Shown piece after piece: positions 44,499-57,700 of a stretch of 64,000 bases of DNA. How positions within the stretch are numbered: position 1 is the first letter of the stretch; each line of letters starts with the position of its first letter. Both the position numbers and the translations under genes were made by a program. The notes below the pieces were generated by a model. That model made no database searches, was not told the origin of the DNA, and was given only the letters and a program-made list of their open reading frames with translations. Origin of the DNA: Strongylocentrotus droebachiensis (taxonomy: Eukaryota > Echinodermata > Echinoidea > Camarodonta > Strongylocentrotidae); assembly GCA_035222895.1 (NCBI GenBank), contig JAVYIG010000096.1:744001-808000 (forward strand), written 5' to 3'.

Positions 44499-47167
44499 CT
44501 GGTAGTAAGATAAGGCAAAACACTTTCAAACAATTAAACAATGGTATTTTGTATTCTCATTCTCCCTCTCTCTTTCTCCTTTATAAAAAAACACGCACAA
44601 GTCAGAATACTTTATAGACCTTAAAGCCCTTTCCCTTGATTAATGAGTACTTAATACAAACAAAATTATGAATATTTCTCAATGGAACTTACTTGTTCCC
44701 TTAACAAAATGAAGCCCAAATGATGCTTGTCAAATTAACGATGCCATTATTATCATTATTGGTACTTTCTTTCCTATAGTACATCACATCTAAGTAGTAT
44801 GCTGTAAAATGAACAATCGATATGCATTTTTGTATGTAGCGATCATATTTTGTAACATATTATGTGAAAACATGCAGGGTCGTGTATCAATGGCAGTATC
44901 CCGAGTGTGGATCTACATTAAATGAAAATAGACCCTCTACTCACAAACTTTCTAAATTGTATGGTATTTTCTATTTTCATAATGACTAAAAAGCCATGAT
45001 CAATTACATATAGTTTAGGAATGATCATCGGATGTTTACATATTGGGAAAATATTAGAAATATCCATGTATTCTCTTTAAAAATCTGCATTTGTAAACGA
45101 GGATACCAATACATTTGAAGTATATTACTATTCTCTTCTCTAAATTGTTTCGTTTCTGTTATGAGCTTATGATTATACTTCCAAAGGAAATATAATCCAT
45201 TTTGCACAATTTAAAGAGAAAACATGAAGAGACTTATCACAAAATGAAATCAAAATGAAATAAGATATGTAAAAAAAAATACCATTGAAGAAGGCCCCTG
45301 AAGGGCAATCTCCTGGTAGAAGTCTTCGGGAAACCATAAAGGGGGTTCATGTGAATCCTGAATCGTGAGGTTAGTGAGACAGGGTAGAATGCAAAGAAAT
45401 CTGGCGAGATTGCCAGACGCCATGCGATCATTGTTGTCCAAACACCAGCCCTCCATGCGTACATTCTGAATCTGTTAGAAAAATATCGAGAGTAGCCATC
45501 TTGTGAATATTTTGTATATTTGAATTTATGTAATGCCAAATCACATTGATCACCTGATTAAGCATTTAATTGTTTTAAATTACATAAGCATTACAAACAC
45601 CCTTGTAGCCAGGATTTCATTTTGTGGGGGAGTATAGAGTCGGATTTTGCGCCCTAGTTGAGAGATTGGTTGCTGTATCAGCTTCGAAGGCATTAACCAA
45701 CAAAGAATCGACTTAATGATACTTATGTTAGCAGCCTTCTTATACCCCATTTAAAAAATCTATAAACATGATGAAATATTTTAATGTAGAGCTCATTTCA
45801 TTGAAGTACTCGCATCAAATCAATGGAGCGCTGAGGAAAAAACAAATTGCCGGGGCTAAGCCGGTAATTTCTTTAGCGCTAGAAACGCAATGCACACTAT
45901 GAAATCAGTTAAATGGAAGGGTTATATGCCTCCCCCCAAACACAAAACCCTAACACACAAAAAACAGAAAGAGAAAGAGAGATAGAGAGAAGAGGAAGAA
46001 GAAGACTTTGCATTTTCTTGTATAAAACTTAGAATTCTAAGTATAGGATGCCAGTAATGAAATGACTTTATAGCGAGGTCGCGTAGCATATCTAGGGATT
46101 GAGAAGCAAGTTTTCACATTGTGTGGTGAACTTTGCTTAATAGCATTCTAATATGTTTTTATTGAAGGTCTTACCTTACTTTGATCCACCCATACCCTAC
46201 TATTTCTTCTCTTAGTTCAAACTCATGTTAAAAGGTGATATAAAATGCAAGTTACACATTTCAGAAGGAGAAGAATTTCTAGCTCGGCGGCTACGCGACC
46301 TCGCGATGTTATATGTATAAGACAGCATTAAGACATCATTTAGACAATTTCTCTGACTTTCCAATATCGCGGGACGATTCCTTTGAACAGGGATGAAGAA
46401 ATGAAGGGGGCACAGTGCCCCTACTTTTTCAAGTACCCCCAAAGTGCCCCTTTTTACATAAGTAAAGTGCCATTGGCACCTCTGATAAGTGCCCATTTTC
46501 CTTTGCAATATACGTCCCTTTTCCATTATCATAAGTGACCTTTTTCATCTTTGGTAAGTGCTCCTTACCTCTTCTGATAGGAGCCAACTTTATGTCTGAT
46601 AGTTGCCCGTATTTAAACCGATACATACTAAAAAAAAAAGCAATTAATCCAGTAAATGACAATTCTTTGACGCATCTTGCGTGGTCTCCTCCATTTTGCC
46701 CTGTACTAATAATCTTTAAAAAAATTATTCCCCCATACAAAATTGTTCAATCATACATACAGTGTATGTATGATTGAACAATCATACACCCAAAATATAA
46801 TTATATTATTGCGAATATGTTTTCATACAACCCTTTTAGGAAACAAGTCTATTCTTCATCAATAACGAAGAAAATGACAGTTTGCACAATTTTTTTTTTT
46901 TTTTTTTTTGCACAAATTGGAGATGAGCTCACAAGATACGTCACAATGTTGCTTTTATTGAAACCAAAATAATATCCAGGTGGACTTTCCCTTTAGGTAT
47001 GGCTTTGAAATTTTGAAGAATTTGACTGTTTGAAAAGGAAAAAGGTAACTTAATCCTCAGAGGAGCTGCTGATGAAAATGCTCTACCCCCCCCCCCCACA
47101 CGTTCTTTTCATCCGGATTTTCTTAAGCCTAATACATGTATTACTATTTAATACTAAAGTAACAAAG

Positions 47168-47198
<31 letters not shown>

Positions 47199-50100
47199 AT
47201 TTTCAACAGAATCTTATCCCAAGCCAGTGCACGCCCGGGAAGACATAGAGAGAGACAGAGAAAGTGCGAAATAACAAGAGACAGAGATATAGAGAGAGAG
47301 GTAGAGGAAGAGATATAGAGAGAAATAAAGAGAGACATATACAGAGAGAAACAAAGAGAAAAGAAATAGAGATAGAGAGAGAGATGGAGAGGTGGGAGGG
47401 AAGAAGACAGGGGCAGAGAAGGAACCAAACTCAGCAGCACGGCACATGGCAACGAGCATAGCAAGTCAAAGTTAAATCACATCAAAAAGCCCAGCTCTCA
47501 GACATAATAATTATAAGGTTACCATTTCAGGTGAACTATATTGATTGTTACCAAAAACGTGTGTTGTTAAAGGCTCTAAATGACAAACGGAATGAAAGAA
47601 TTTAAATAACGATTTTCTTTTCCTGCATTTTGCGGACTGAATTCGTTTGCCTGATCTCATTCAGCAGAAACATGGATGAAGCGGGTGTTGGGAATCTTTC
47701 TTTAATGATATTCTCAACTTTCTTAAGAACATGGACAGAGCAGATATCATATAGACTGAAGTTTTCACTAATTATTTTACCTGCTTGGTTCAACAACCTT
47801 TGAATTTTTGTTTGGTCATACTTTCTTTAACTACTATACCAAGATATGCTTCTCTCGACGACTGCGATGTAGAAGAGTGTTAGAAGGGTTCTATCAAGAT
47901 GGAAAGATATGAGTTTCCTCTGGAAGTGAAGTCTTCCATGACCTTTGACCAAAACGTGTTTGCTCTGTTCTTCCCAATTTAGCTTCTCATCAATTACTAC
48001 ACCCATATATTTATAGATTCATATTTTGGAACAATTTCAATGACTAAATCTTGGAGGATAACTGGACTTAAAGAAACATTTTGCCCTTTCCTATGATCAA
48101 ATACAATTTCCTTTGTTTTCTTTTCATCGAGTATTAGATAGTTAGAATCACATCCGCTGTACAAAATAGTTCAATGTTCTCCTATATTCTGTTTCGTCAT
48201 TCTTCTTGATAATACCAATGATAACCGTGTCATCAGCGTATTTCAGAGTACTTGTATTATTAAACACCATCAGCTTGACAGTCGTTCGTATAGAGTATAG
48301 CAAGGATGGAAGCCCGCCCCCCACCCCCCCCCCCCCCCCACTCAGTGTTATTTAGGGTACGCATATGCGTGTTCCAACCGACCTCCCCTTTTCAGCAAAA
48401 TTCCGGTGTGTAAAGTCAATACGGCTCGACCTTTTTCTTTTGTATACGAGCCTTTTTCAGCACCCCCCCCCCCCCTTTCAGCAAAAGTCCGGTGTGTAAA
48501 GTCAATACGGGTCGACCTTTTTTCTTTTGTTACGAAAAGGACATTTTGGCAACACGCATGGGGTCCGTCCGTTCTCGGAGTGGGGGGGGGGGGTGGAAGA
48601 CAGAACACAACCCTGAGGAGGCCCGGTGTTCGTTGACATCGATCGCGAGAGAACACCATTAACCGACACTTGTTCGGTTCTGTTCACGAGGATTTTCAAT
48701 TAGCTTTGCTGCTACCATGGTATTGAATGCCGATGAGAAATCAACAAATGTAGTGGAGCGTATGTATCGCGGTTGTTTGTATGATGTTGAATAGAGTGAG
48801 CCAGTGATAACACTGCATCGTTTACTGATTTATTATTTTGGTATGCAAACTGAAATGTATCCACCTGCTGCACTAGCGGATCAAGGAGATGCTTGGATAC
48901 AATTCGCTCAAAACACTTCATGACTTGCGATGTCAAAGTAATCGGACGATAGTCGTTTGGTGTTGGGCCGCAGTTTCTTAGCAACAGGAATAATGACGGC
49001 AGACTTCCAGGAGTACGGGACCTTGTGCGTTTTCAGTGACTCTTGGAACAATGCAGCATATGGAATTGCCAACTGACGAGCACATTCCTTAAGAATTTTC
49101 CCCGTGATGTGATCTGGCCCACTAGCTTAATTTGCATATATTCACCCGCTTGAACTGCTTCACCACTTCCCATTTTTCGATAAGATGGTTGCATTGTACA
49201 GAATCGTCAAACAATATATGATCAGGAGTAGTGGAGTGCCCACGATTTCCCCTTTCAAATCGACAAAAGAAGTCATTCAATTCATTGGCCTTGGTATAAA
49301 AATCAGATGCAAATAGGACGGGATCATCATTTCACCCCGTAATCTCCTTCATATATTTCCATGTTACTTTATTTGCACTGCCAATTACCATGTTTCGATC
49401 GTTGGCAGAGAATGCAAAGATTTGTTTGCTTCATTGCATCTTTTACTTTTCTCGTGATCCAAGGTTTTTGGTTGGGATATATTTTCAAGAATTTAGTTTT
49501 AACACAGGTATCTACTCAACATCGTATATAATAATTTATCCTTTCCTTTCCGTTTCAACATCAATGTCTTTATCACAGAAGATACCCCAGTTCGAGTTTT
49601 CAAAGCAAGATTGTAATCTTTCGATAACAAATTTATCCCACACTTTGACGTCTTTTTTGATGGGTTATCGACAGGGTGCTGGCCGGTAAGCTTACGGACT
49701 CCGTCCGATGAGCAGGTGCACCCAATGCTCCAGGAAGGTGCCCTGTCGGGGCCAAGCCGGGGTCCTCAAGGCGCCCGGCCGTGTGCCGTGCAGTGCACTG
49801 AACTATGTGTCATCTGACATCCGCACCTTCTGCATTTAAAGCTGCGTTGTACATTTTGAGATGCCGCCGTGAGGGGCCCACAGGTGTAATATTCATTTAA
49901 AATGGCACCCGGACGGCAGACGCCCGGTGTTGTGCATATCACCCGGGGCTCTTGTAGGGCCCGTGAGGAAGCCGTACGGTACACGTACGGCACGCTTAAG
50001 CACCGCAAGGCGCCCATAAAGATTTTTTTGTATGAGAATTGACCAAACCAAATCGTGAGGGGCCCGACCGGGCACCTTCCGGAGCCCGCACGGGAGCCGT

Positions 50101-53100
50101 AAGTTGCCCTACGGACCCTTTACGGGCTTTCTACGGCCTAACGGTCAGATAAAAACGTCGGGAGAATTGGGAGCAGGCAACTCAGCACTACGGCCCCGTA
50201 CGGCTTAAAAAACTGGCCCGGTGCCCGTAGGAACTTTTCGGTAGCCGGCCGGACACCGGCCGAAAATTCCCAAAATGTATGTTTTTACTCGTGTATATGT
50301 GAAAGCTCCATTAGCTGGTCTTCCTCTTGGGCGTTTGCCATGTACATTTCCGTTGAGAGAATTTGATGTATCTGTTTGGATTCATTTGATATGTCCAAAG
50401 TACATCAGTCTTCTTGTGGCAACCCTGGCGATGATTTATTCCATGTTAAGTTGTTTTCGTATGTGTGTTTCTTAGCCTGTCAAATCTGGTCACACCCATG
50501 TTTCTCCTGAAGCATGCCATCTCAAAAGTGTGAAGTCTATTTTCATCGACCTTCTTTAATGTCCATGTTTCTGAACCATATAACAGAATAGACAACACCA
50601 GGACTTTGTAAAGTTCTACGTTTGTTGAGCAGCGTATATCTTTTGATGCCCAGATATTATTGAGTGCTTGGAATGCTCTTATTGCTTTCCCAATACGGTG
50701 CTGTACCTCTTCCGAGCAGGATCCTCTCTGGCTTATTGTTCCTCCCAAGTACATGAACTTATGTACTTGTTTTAACTGTTCTCCTCCAATGTTTATATTC
50801 AATAGTTAAGGCTGTTTGCTTATGGCTTGTACTTCTGTTTTTGTAATGGTTATTTCCAATCCAAAGTTTGAGTTGCTCTGATGTACTAGGTCAACTATTG
50901 TTTGGAAGTCTCTATCATTGTCAGCTACAAGGACAATGTCGTCTGCAAATCTTAGGTTGTTGATCAGCTGTCCCTGTACTCTTTCGCCAATCTTGGTGTC
51001 GTGAAACCTTCAAGAAACTGATCTCCTCTCATGAAATAAAAGTGGAAGATCATGCGACCTTTCGTTTATTTGCTGTAGGGTTTTAACTAGTGTCGGGTAA
51101 TTCGGATCAGACCATTTGTAGATGAGAGGAATTTATTTCACAAACATCAACCCCGATATTTCCTGAATTAAGGGGCATGTTTTAAACTAAAAGGTCAGTT
51201 AACGCGACCACCCGGCCGGACGTGATGACCCGATGATTCGAAGTTAGCCCTGATATGTGGCCCTAACAAAATCTGATAGGTGCTCCCTTTCCTTCGACAA
51301 ATGTCCCTGTTTATTTATAATATTGTGCCCTTTTTAATCTCTAGTGAGTGCCTCTTTTCAGGTGTGGGAAATGCCCCTATTCATCCCTGATAATTGACTT
51401 TTTTATTTTGACACGTGCCCATTTTCCTTCCTCTGAAAAGTGTCCCTTTCCCTTTGCTATATTTTGACTTAAAGGGCAGCTAAACATCCTTTTCGAGTGA
51501 AATTCCAAAAATTATATTCTTTCAGATAGGAAAAGAACGATAAACAAATTGGAAAGCTCACAAATTATTCTTCATCTCTACTGTAACGCGGCCTTCTCTT
51601 CAATACACAAAACTTTTGAAATGATTTATCAGCAAGAAGTTCCTCCATCACTTCCTTCAACAGAGTCACTTGATTCGAGAATCATGGTCGTATCGAATAT
51701 CATGGTCGTATCGAATATCATGTCGATTTCAAGAGTATTATAAGGCTATTGTACAAGTGTCGGGCAAAGAGATATAATATGACTGTGCTATTTCCTTGTG
51801 TTTAGCATACAGACCACCCCCATCTTGATACAAGATTAATTAATGACAATCAGATAGAATTAAAATTAAGTTGTTTCCTTTATTATTGGCATATAACACG
51901 ACGGATCACAGTTTATCAAACAAATTTGTAAATCACATATAACTGTTGATATGGTTATAAAATATAAAAAAGGCAATTTATCTCTTTCTCGTTTCATCCC
52001 CGATCAATTGTTCTTTTATTTTGACACGTGCCCCTATTCATTTCTAATAAGTACATTTCCTATGGATAAGTGCCCATTTTCCCCTCTGATAATTGTCCTT
52101 TTTGCTTTGACATGTGCACCTTTTCTTTTCTAACAAGTGTTCTTTTCATTTCTGATAAGTGACTCCTTTTCCTAATATAACATGCGACCCAAATTTAAAA
52201 CGACTTGAATAGAGGCCCATTTTCTGTAGTTTCTCCAAAGCTCTCTCGCTACGTTCGCTTACATGTATAGTTGATACGATTGTGTTACTTATAAAGGGCC
52301 ATTCCAATCGTTCGTGATTAGATTGTGGTTAAAACTCATCAGGAATTGTTTTTTATCCTCTTTTTTTTCTCACACTACGACCTTACAAATCGAAATTATT
52401 TTGATCGCTCGCTAATATTCAGACCATCACAACTAAATGCAAAGTATGAGGTTTAAGCAGTATCTTGAACAATTTAAAGAGAGAAACAAATATTGATGTC
52501 ATCCCTGCTAATGTAATCACAATTATGACAATGTTGGGGTAAAAAACAATGTCTACAAACTAGCAATATCGCAATCTGTATTGCCGCACAATCCGAATGT
52601 ATCCCCCGGCAGCGGCAGCGATTCTGTGTCATCCTTATGTTCGGAGGAGGGACAAAGATCCTCTCTCCCCTCCCTGAAACAAAAGGGTGATGTAGAGATC
52701 GCCAATAGTTGCTCAGACTATTGTCAAGACTAGGAGCAGCATCACCAAAATAATATGTCTTTAGATCAGACTATAATGCATCTCTGTAGAAAATTTGAAA
52801 GAAATCTGTCAAGAAATGTGGCAGTTAGAGCGACAGCCATCAAAAAATGACCTTTGACCCTACAACATACGAAACGCAGATGGCATCATCACCTAACACT
52901 AAAGATGTGAAGATTGTACTAAGACAGACCTACATACAACATTTGAAAGAAACGTGGCAGTTAGAGCGCATAAAGACATATATATATGTATATAGTTATG
53001 ACCTTTGGCCATATAAAAGATGGAACAATACGGGCAGCATCAGCTAAAAGTGTAGATTGTACCAAAATACAATTCTAATTCTCTACACAAAATTGGAAAG

Positions 53101-54742
53101 AAATCCGTCATGAAATATAGTCTGCAGAGCATACACTAGACACCAATCAAACTATGACCTTTTGACCCTATAGAAGACGGAACATTGGGGGCAACATCAC
53201 CACAATCCATAGGCTTGTAGATTATACCAAGCTACACCTCCATACAAAATTTGAAAGGAAATCCATTAAGGAATTATGCAGTACGTTAGACCGCAAACTA
53301 GAGTGCCACACTCTAAAAAAAAGATACCCAATATTGGGTAAAATTTTACACTTTACGAGGGTAAAAAGGGAACATGCATGTTTGTTGGGTAAAATTTGAC
53401 ACAGGGGTGGTTGGGTAAAAATTTACCCAGCAAATTGTTAATGTTTTACCCAACTGATGTGCAATATATTTGACCTAATGTAAAAGGTAAAACGTTACCC
53501 AACGACAACCATGTTCCCTTTTTGACACAACATTGGGTAATTCTTACCCAACTCATCCTGGGTACCCGTTTACTTTGTTCTTGTGTAATTTGTTACCCAA
53601 AAGTTGGGTAAAATTTTAACCCAACCTTATTGTATGATTTTCTATTTTTACACAGACTTGGGTAAAAACGAAAATTTGTCCGAGGAGTTGGCTGGAAATG
53701 TACATGTTATATGTAGTGTAGCGTATAAGTAGCAGACCTCTCTCTCTCTCTCTCTTGGCTAGACAGTCTTTCGCTTGGCGTGCTCGCAGTAGGTGACTGC
53801 ATCACGGATGACATTCTCCATACGAATAATGTATTGTCCAGAATTATGAGGAATTTCATGTCCATATTGAGAAGATTTACACGCATTCATGCAAATAAAT
53901 GCTGCGGAAAGACACATGTGCATGATCGTAGTCTATTTCGAACAAAGTCGTCCATCTTCTGTCGATCTTGAACACGATTAATTCGATGAACAGCTGATTC
54001 GGAACGACCGACCACGCTAGCGCTTCAATCATAGTTTTTAACATCAGTTGTGTCATAATACCAACGTTTAGGTGTAAAAACTTGTGTTTACCCAACGCGT
54101 GGTTCAAATCTTAATCTGCATCGTTACTTTCTTACCCCAGAAATGGGCACAGTCGAATGTTGATATGACACTATGGCAAGTGTAATGACATTTCGAAGGG
54201 ACTTGGTGTTTGGCACAAGGTTGGGTAATACTTTACCCAACTTTTTTAAACAGCGATTTTGCACAGCAAAATTTTGCACTCTATTTTTAGAGTGCACGAA
54301 GAAATATATCAAAATATGACCTTCGACCCTATAAAAGACGAAAAACTGGGGGCAGCATCACCAAAATCCATAGGCTTGTAGATTATACCAAGATACACCT
54401 TTGTTAAAAATGTGAACAAAATCCCTTGAATAATGTGGCACATACAACACACACAAACCATCCAAAAGCATATGGCCTTTTAACCTATAGAAGACGGAAC
54501 ACTGGGGACAGCATCACCAACATTTATAGGTGTTGAGATTATACCACGATACACCTCCTTTCAAAATTTGAAAGAAATCCGTCAAGGAATGCGGCAGTTA
54601 AAGCGCACACAAGAATATGACTCGGCGGACGCGGCGGCGTAAAGCTGCTGAATCAAAGGTACCCCACCGGCATACTGCCGGAAGATACAATAATATGTGT
54701 TCTCTCTTTTTGTTTCTCCAGAAAGTGCCCTTTTATGTTGGC

Positions 54743-54785
<43 letters not shown>

Positions 54786-57700
54786 ACCGCCTACTACCAC
54801 ACTGTTGAAGACTCTCCGCAGCCTCTGGTTCTTAGATTAGTCAATGCTATCAATAATCATTTTTAGTTGCATCCATCGGCGACAATTTCGTTTTTTATGA
54901 CCAGAGCTATCTATACTCAGAGTTCGTCCCACTTGGTTTCAGTTGGTCACAACACGAGGTCTTTTGTTTAGTTTTCCCAAAGGAGTATTCGCTATTTTGT
55001 GCCCAGATATTTGACAGACACCCACCCCGCCCCTTTTTTTTATCGAGATCGGTGACAAGGCTTTTTGTTGCATGCTAAACGTGGGTCGAAAAGAAAGTAG
55101 TACGTTATTGATTTTGTTACCCTACCTTTGAAGAAAAAGCAAGAAGAGCAAGCTCAAGGTAGAAATCATCGTGTCGCCATGGTTTACAAGAATCCTTCAT
55201 CGTTAGGTCGGTGAGACAAGGCAGAAGACATAAGAACTTGGCTAAGGCACGTGACGCTGTGCGATCATTTTCCCACAAGTTGCAGTCTTCTATGCAGAGC
55301 TTTCCAATCTGTTTACAAATTAGAGATAATAACAACTTGTAAAACCGTTTTCATGTTACTGTTGTTTTGAATACCATACCTCGCATTTAGATATTTTCTT
55401 TATCAATGTTTCCCACAAGTAACGATAAGTTGATGGTAGAGCTAGTTTCTATTGTGAGATATAAAATCGGATAGTCAAATACATGAAACGGGTGTTCTAA
55501 ATTATTTGAAAGATTAAGGGCGATTTGTTTTTGCCTGAATAAAACAATTATTCAATTTTGTTTGATTGATTGATTTATTAATTTTAATTTTCTTGGGGAG
55601 GACTTAATTAATGGATTATATTCACATATTATGACGAACTTCATGTAAAACCTATAACTTATGAATGGATAACGTTGCTTTAGAAAATGCATAATCGTTT
55701 AGTTCTTACAATGCTTTTCCGTTTCTAAGTAGTAACAAGTCAATTTATTAAACAATTTTTATATAGATAAATCATGAAATATAGATTTATAATTTGCTAC
55801 TCGACTGAACATAATATGTGAAAGACTTCTATATATTTTTTTTAAATCGTAACCCTTAATAAAACAAAGACAACAAAGGAAATTCAAAGTTGTATAGTTT
55901 CCAGACAATATGAATAGTTTTTACCCAACACGATTGCGTTCTTCTACACTTTATGAATATATACATACTTTATTGTATTAACTCAGTCACTCCTTTTCTG
56001 TTAATTCAAGGTAAAATTGTTGCTACTCTAAAATAAGCGAATATTTTGACGATTCTAACTGTCTGCGCATTGGGAAATTGTAAGGAAGAGAGCAAAAGTG
56101 GGGATCAAAAGAAAAATAGAAAGAGAGAGATGAACGTTGGGTGATGGATAATGGTCATAAGGGTAAATAAAAGGCCTACTGCAGACTGGAGTTGTGACAA
56201 ATGTGTTGTTTAATGTTCTTTCTGAAGTTGACTTGATAAAGCACTTCTTTAAATTTGTCCTTTGTCTTTGTTCTTTCTTGTTTGATGCGTTATTCATTAA
56301 ATATTGCTTCAGTGATTATAATGCATTATGAGAAACTTGCCATTGACATTGTAAAATAATTATAATAATAGCATGTATGTTTTCATGAATCTGAGGTGGA
56401 AGCTAGTCGAGCATATCATAATACAAACCATCACGAGATGCTGTTTTGATATTCCTATTTAAATTGAATCCTTTTATTGTTCATTCTGTTCAGATGTCAT
56501 TCCTTTTGAGTATCACAGATAATCAATGTGATATTTTTTTCTAAAGCAACTTGATCTAAAAAGTAATGGTCATATTTAGCATGTTAGAGTCAACTTATAT
56601 TGGAGAAAGGTTTATAATCATCAGGGCTTGTGAGACGCTATTTCACCTATGAAAGGCGTGTTATCGCCCCAATCCCCCTTCTCCAGGTCACCGACAACAT
56701 TTTTAATTGCCAGTCGGTGTTAAATATGATTTTATTTTTCACGTAATGTATAGTACAAAATAAATAACAGGTTCATCATTCATTATTCATCACGGCAACT
56801 GTTTTGCAAATTACCTGCAGTAAATAGTACCCCCTCCCCCCCCCCCCCCCCAAGGAAAATCACCTTTGACGATGAGGCCAGACGAGCCAGTTCGTGATAG
56901 AAATCATCACAAAGGGAAAGATATTTGTGTAGACCATAAGAGTCCTTTATCGTCAGGTCGGTTAGACAAGGCAGAAGACAAAGAAACTTGGCTAGGTCAC
57001 ATGATGCTGCTGGGCCATTCTCACGTATATTACAACCCTGAATACACACCTTCTTTATCTATGGAGACGTCATTCATGACAAAAAAGAGAACATATTGGA
57101 GAAATATCAATTTTAAACAATAGGGGATACATGTTGTTCTTTTATCATTTTCAAGTTCTAAAGCTAGAAACATATTAAGAAAGTGGAAGGAGCTGTAATT
57201 ACTGAACATCATGGTCATTGACAGCCGATTAATAAAGCAAAACAATCAGTGAAATTATGGTAATAACATATTCAAATGACTTTTCTACATTAACTGGCAG
57301 GAATAAACTTGCCCTAGTTAAATAGTGGTACAAAGTAATTGACAGTTTCATTTATTCATCATTCAAGGTAACAGTGTAACCAATATCTTCTATTCCCTGT
57401 ATTTAAAACACTTTGTAAATCACCTTTGATGATGAGGCCTGACGAGCAAGTTCGTGGTAGAAATCATCACGAAGGTGCAAATATTTGCATGGACCATCAG
57501 AGTCCTTTATCGTCAGATCGGTGAGACAAGGCAGGAGACAAAGAAACTTGGCTAGGTCACCTGATGCCGTTGGGTCATTGTCATATAAAGTACAACCCTC
57601 AATACACACCTTCTCTATCTGTTGAGATGCCATTCATGACAAACAAAATAAAACACAAACAAAAAGCGGAGATCTATCAATTTTAAAACAATAGGGAATA

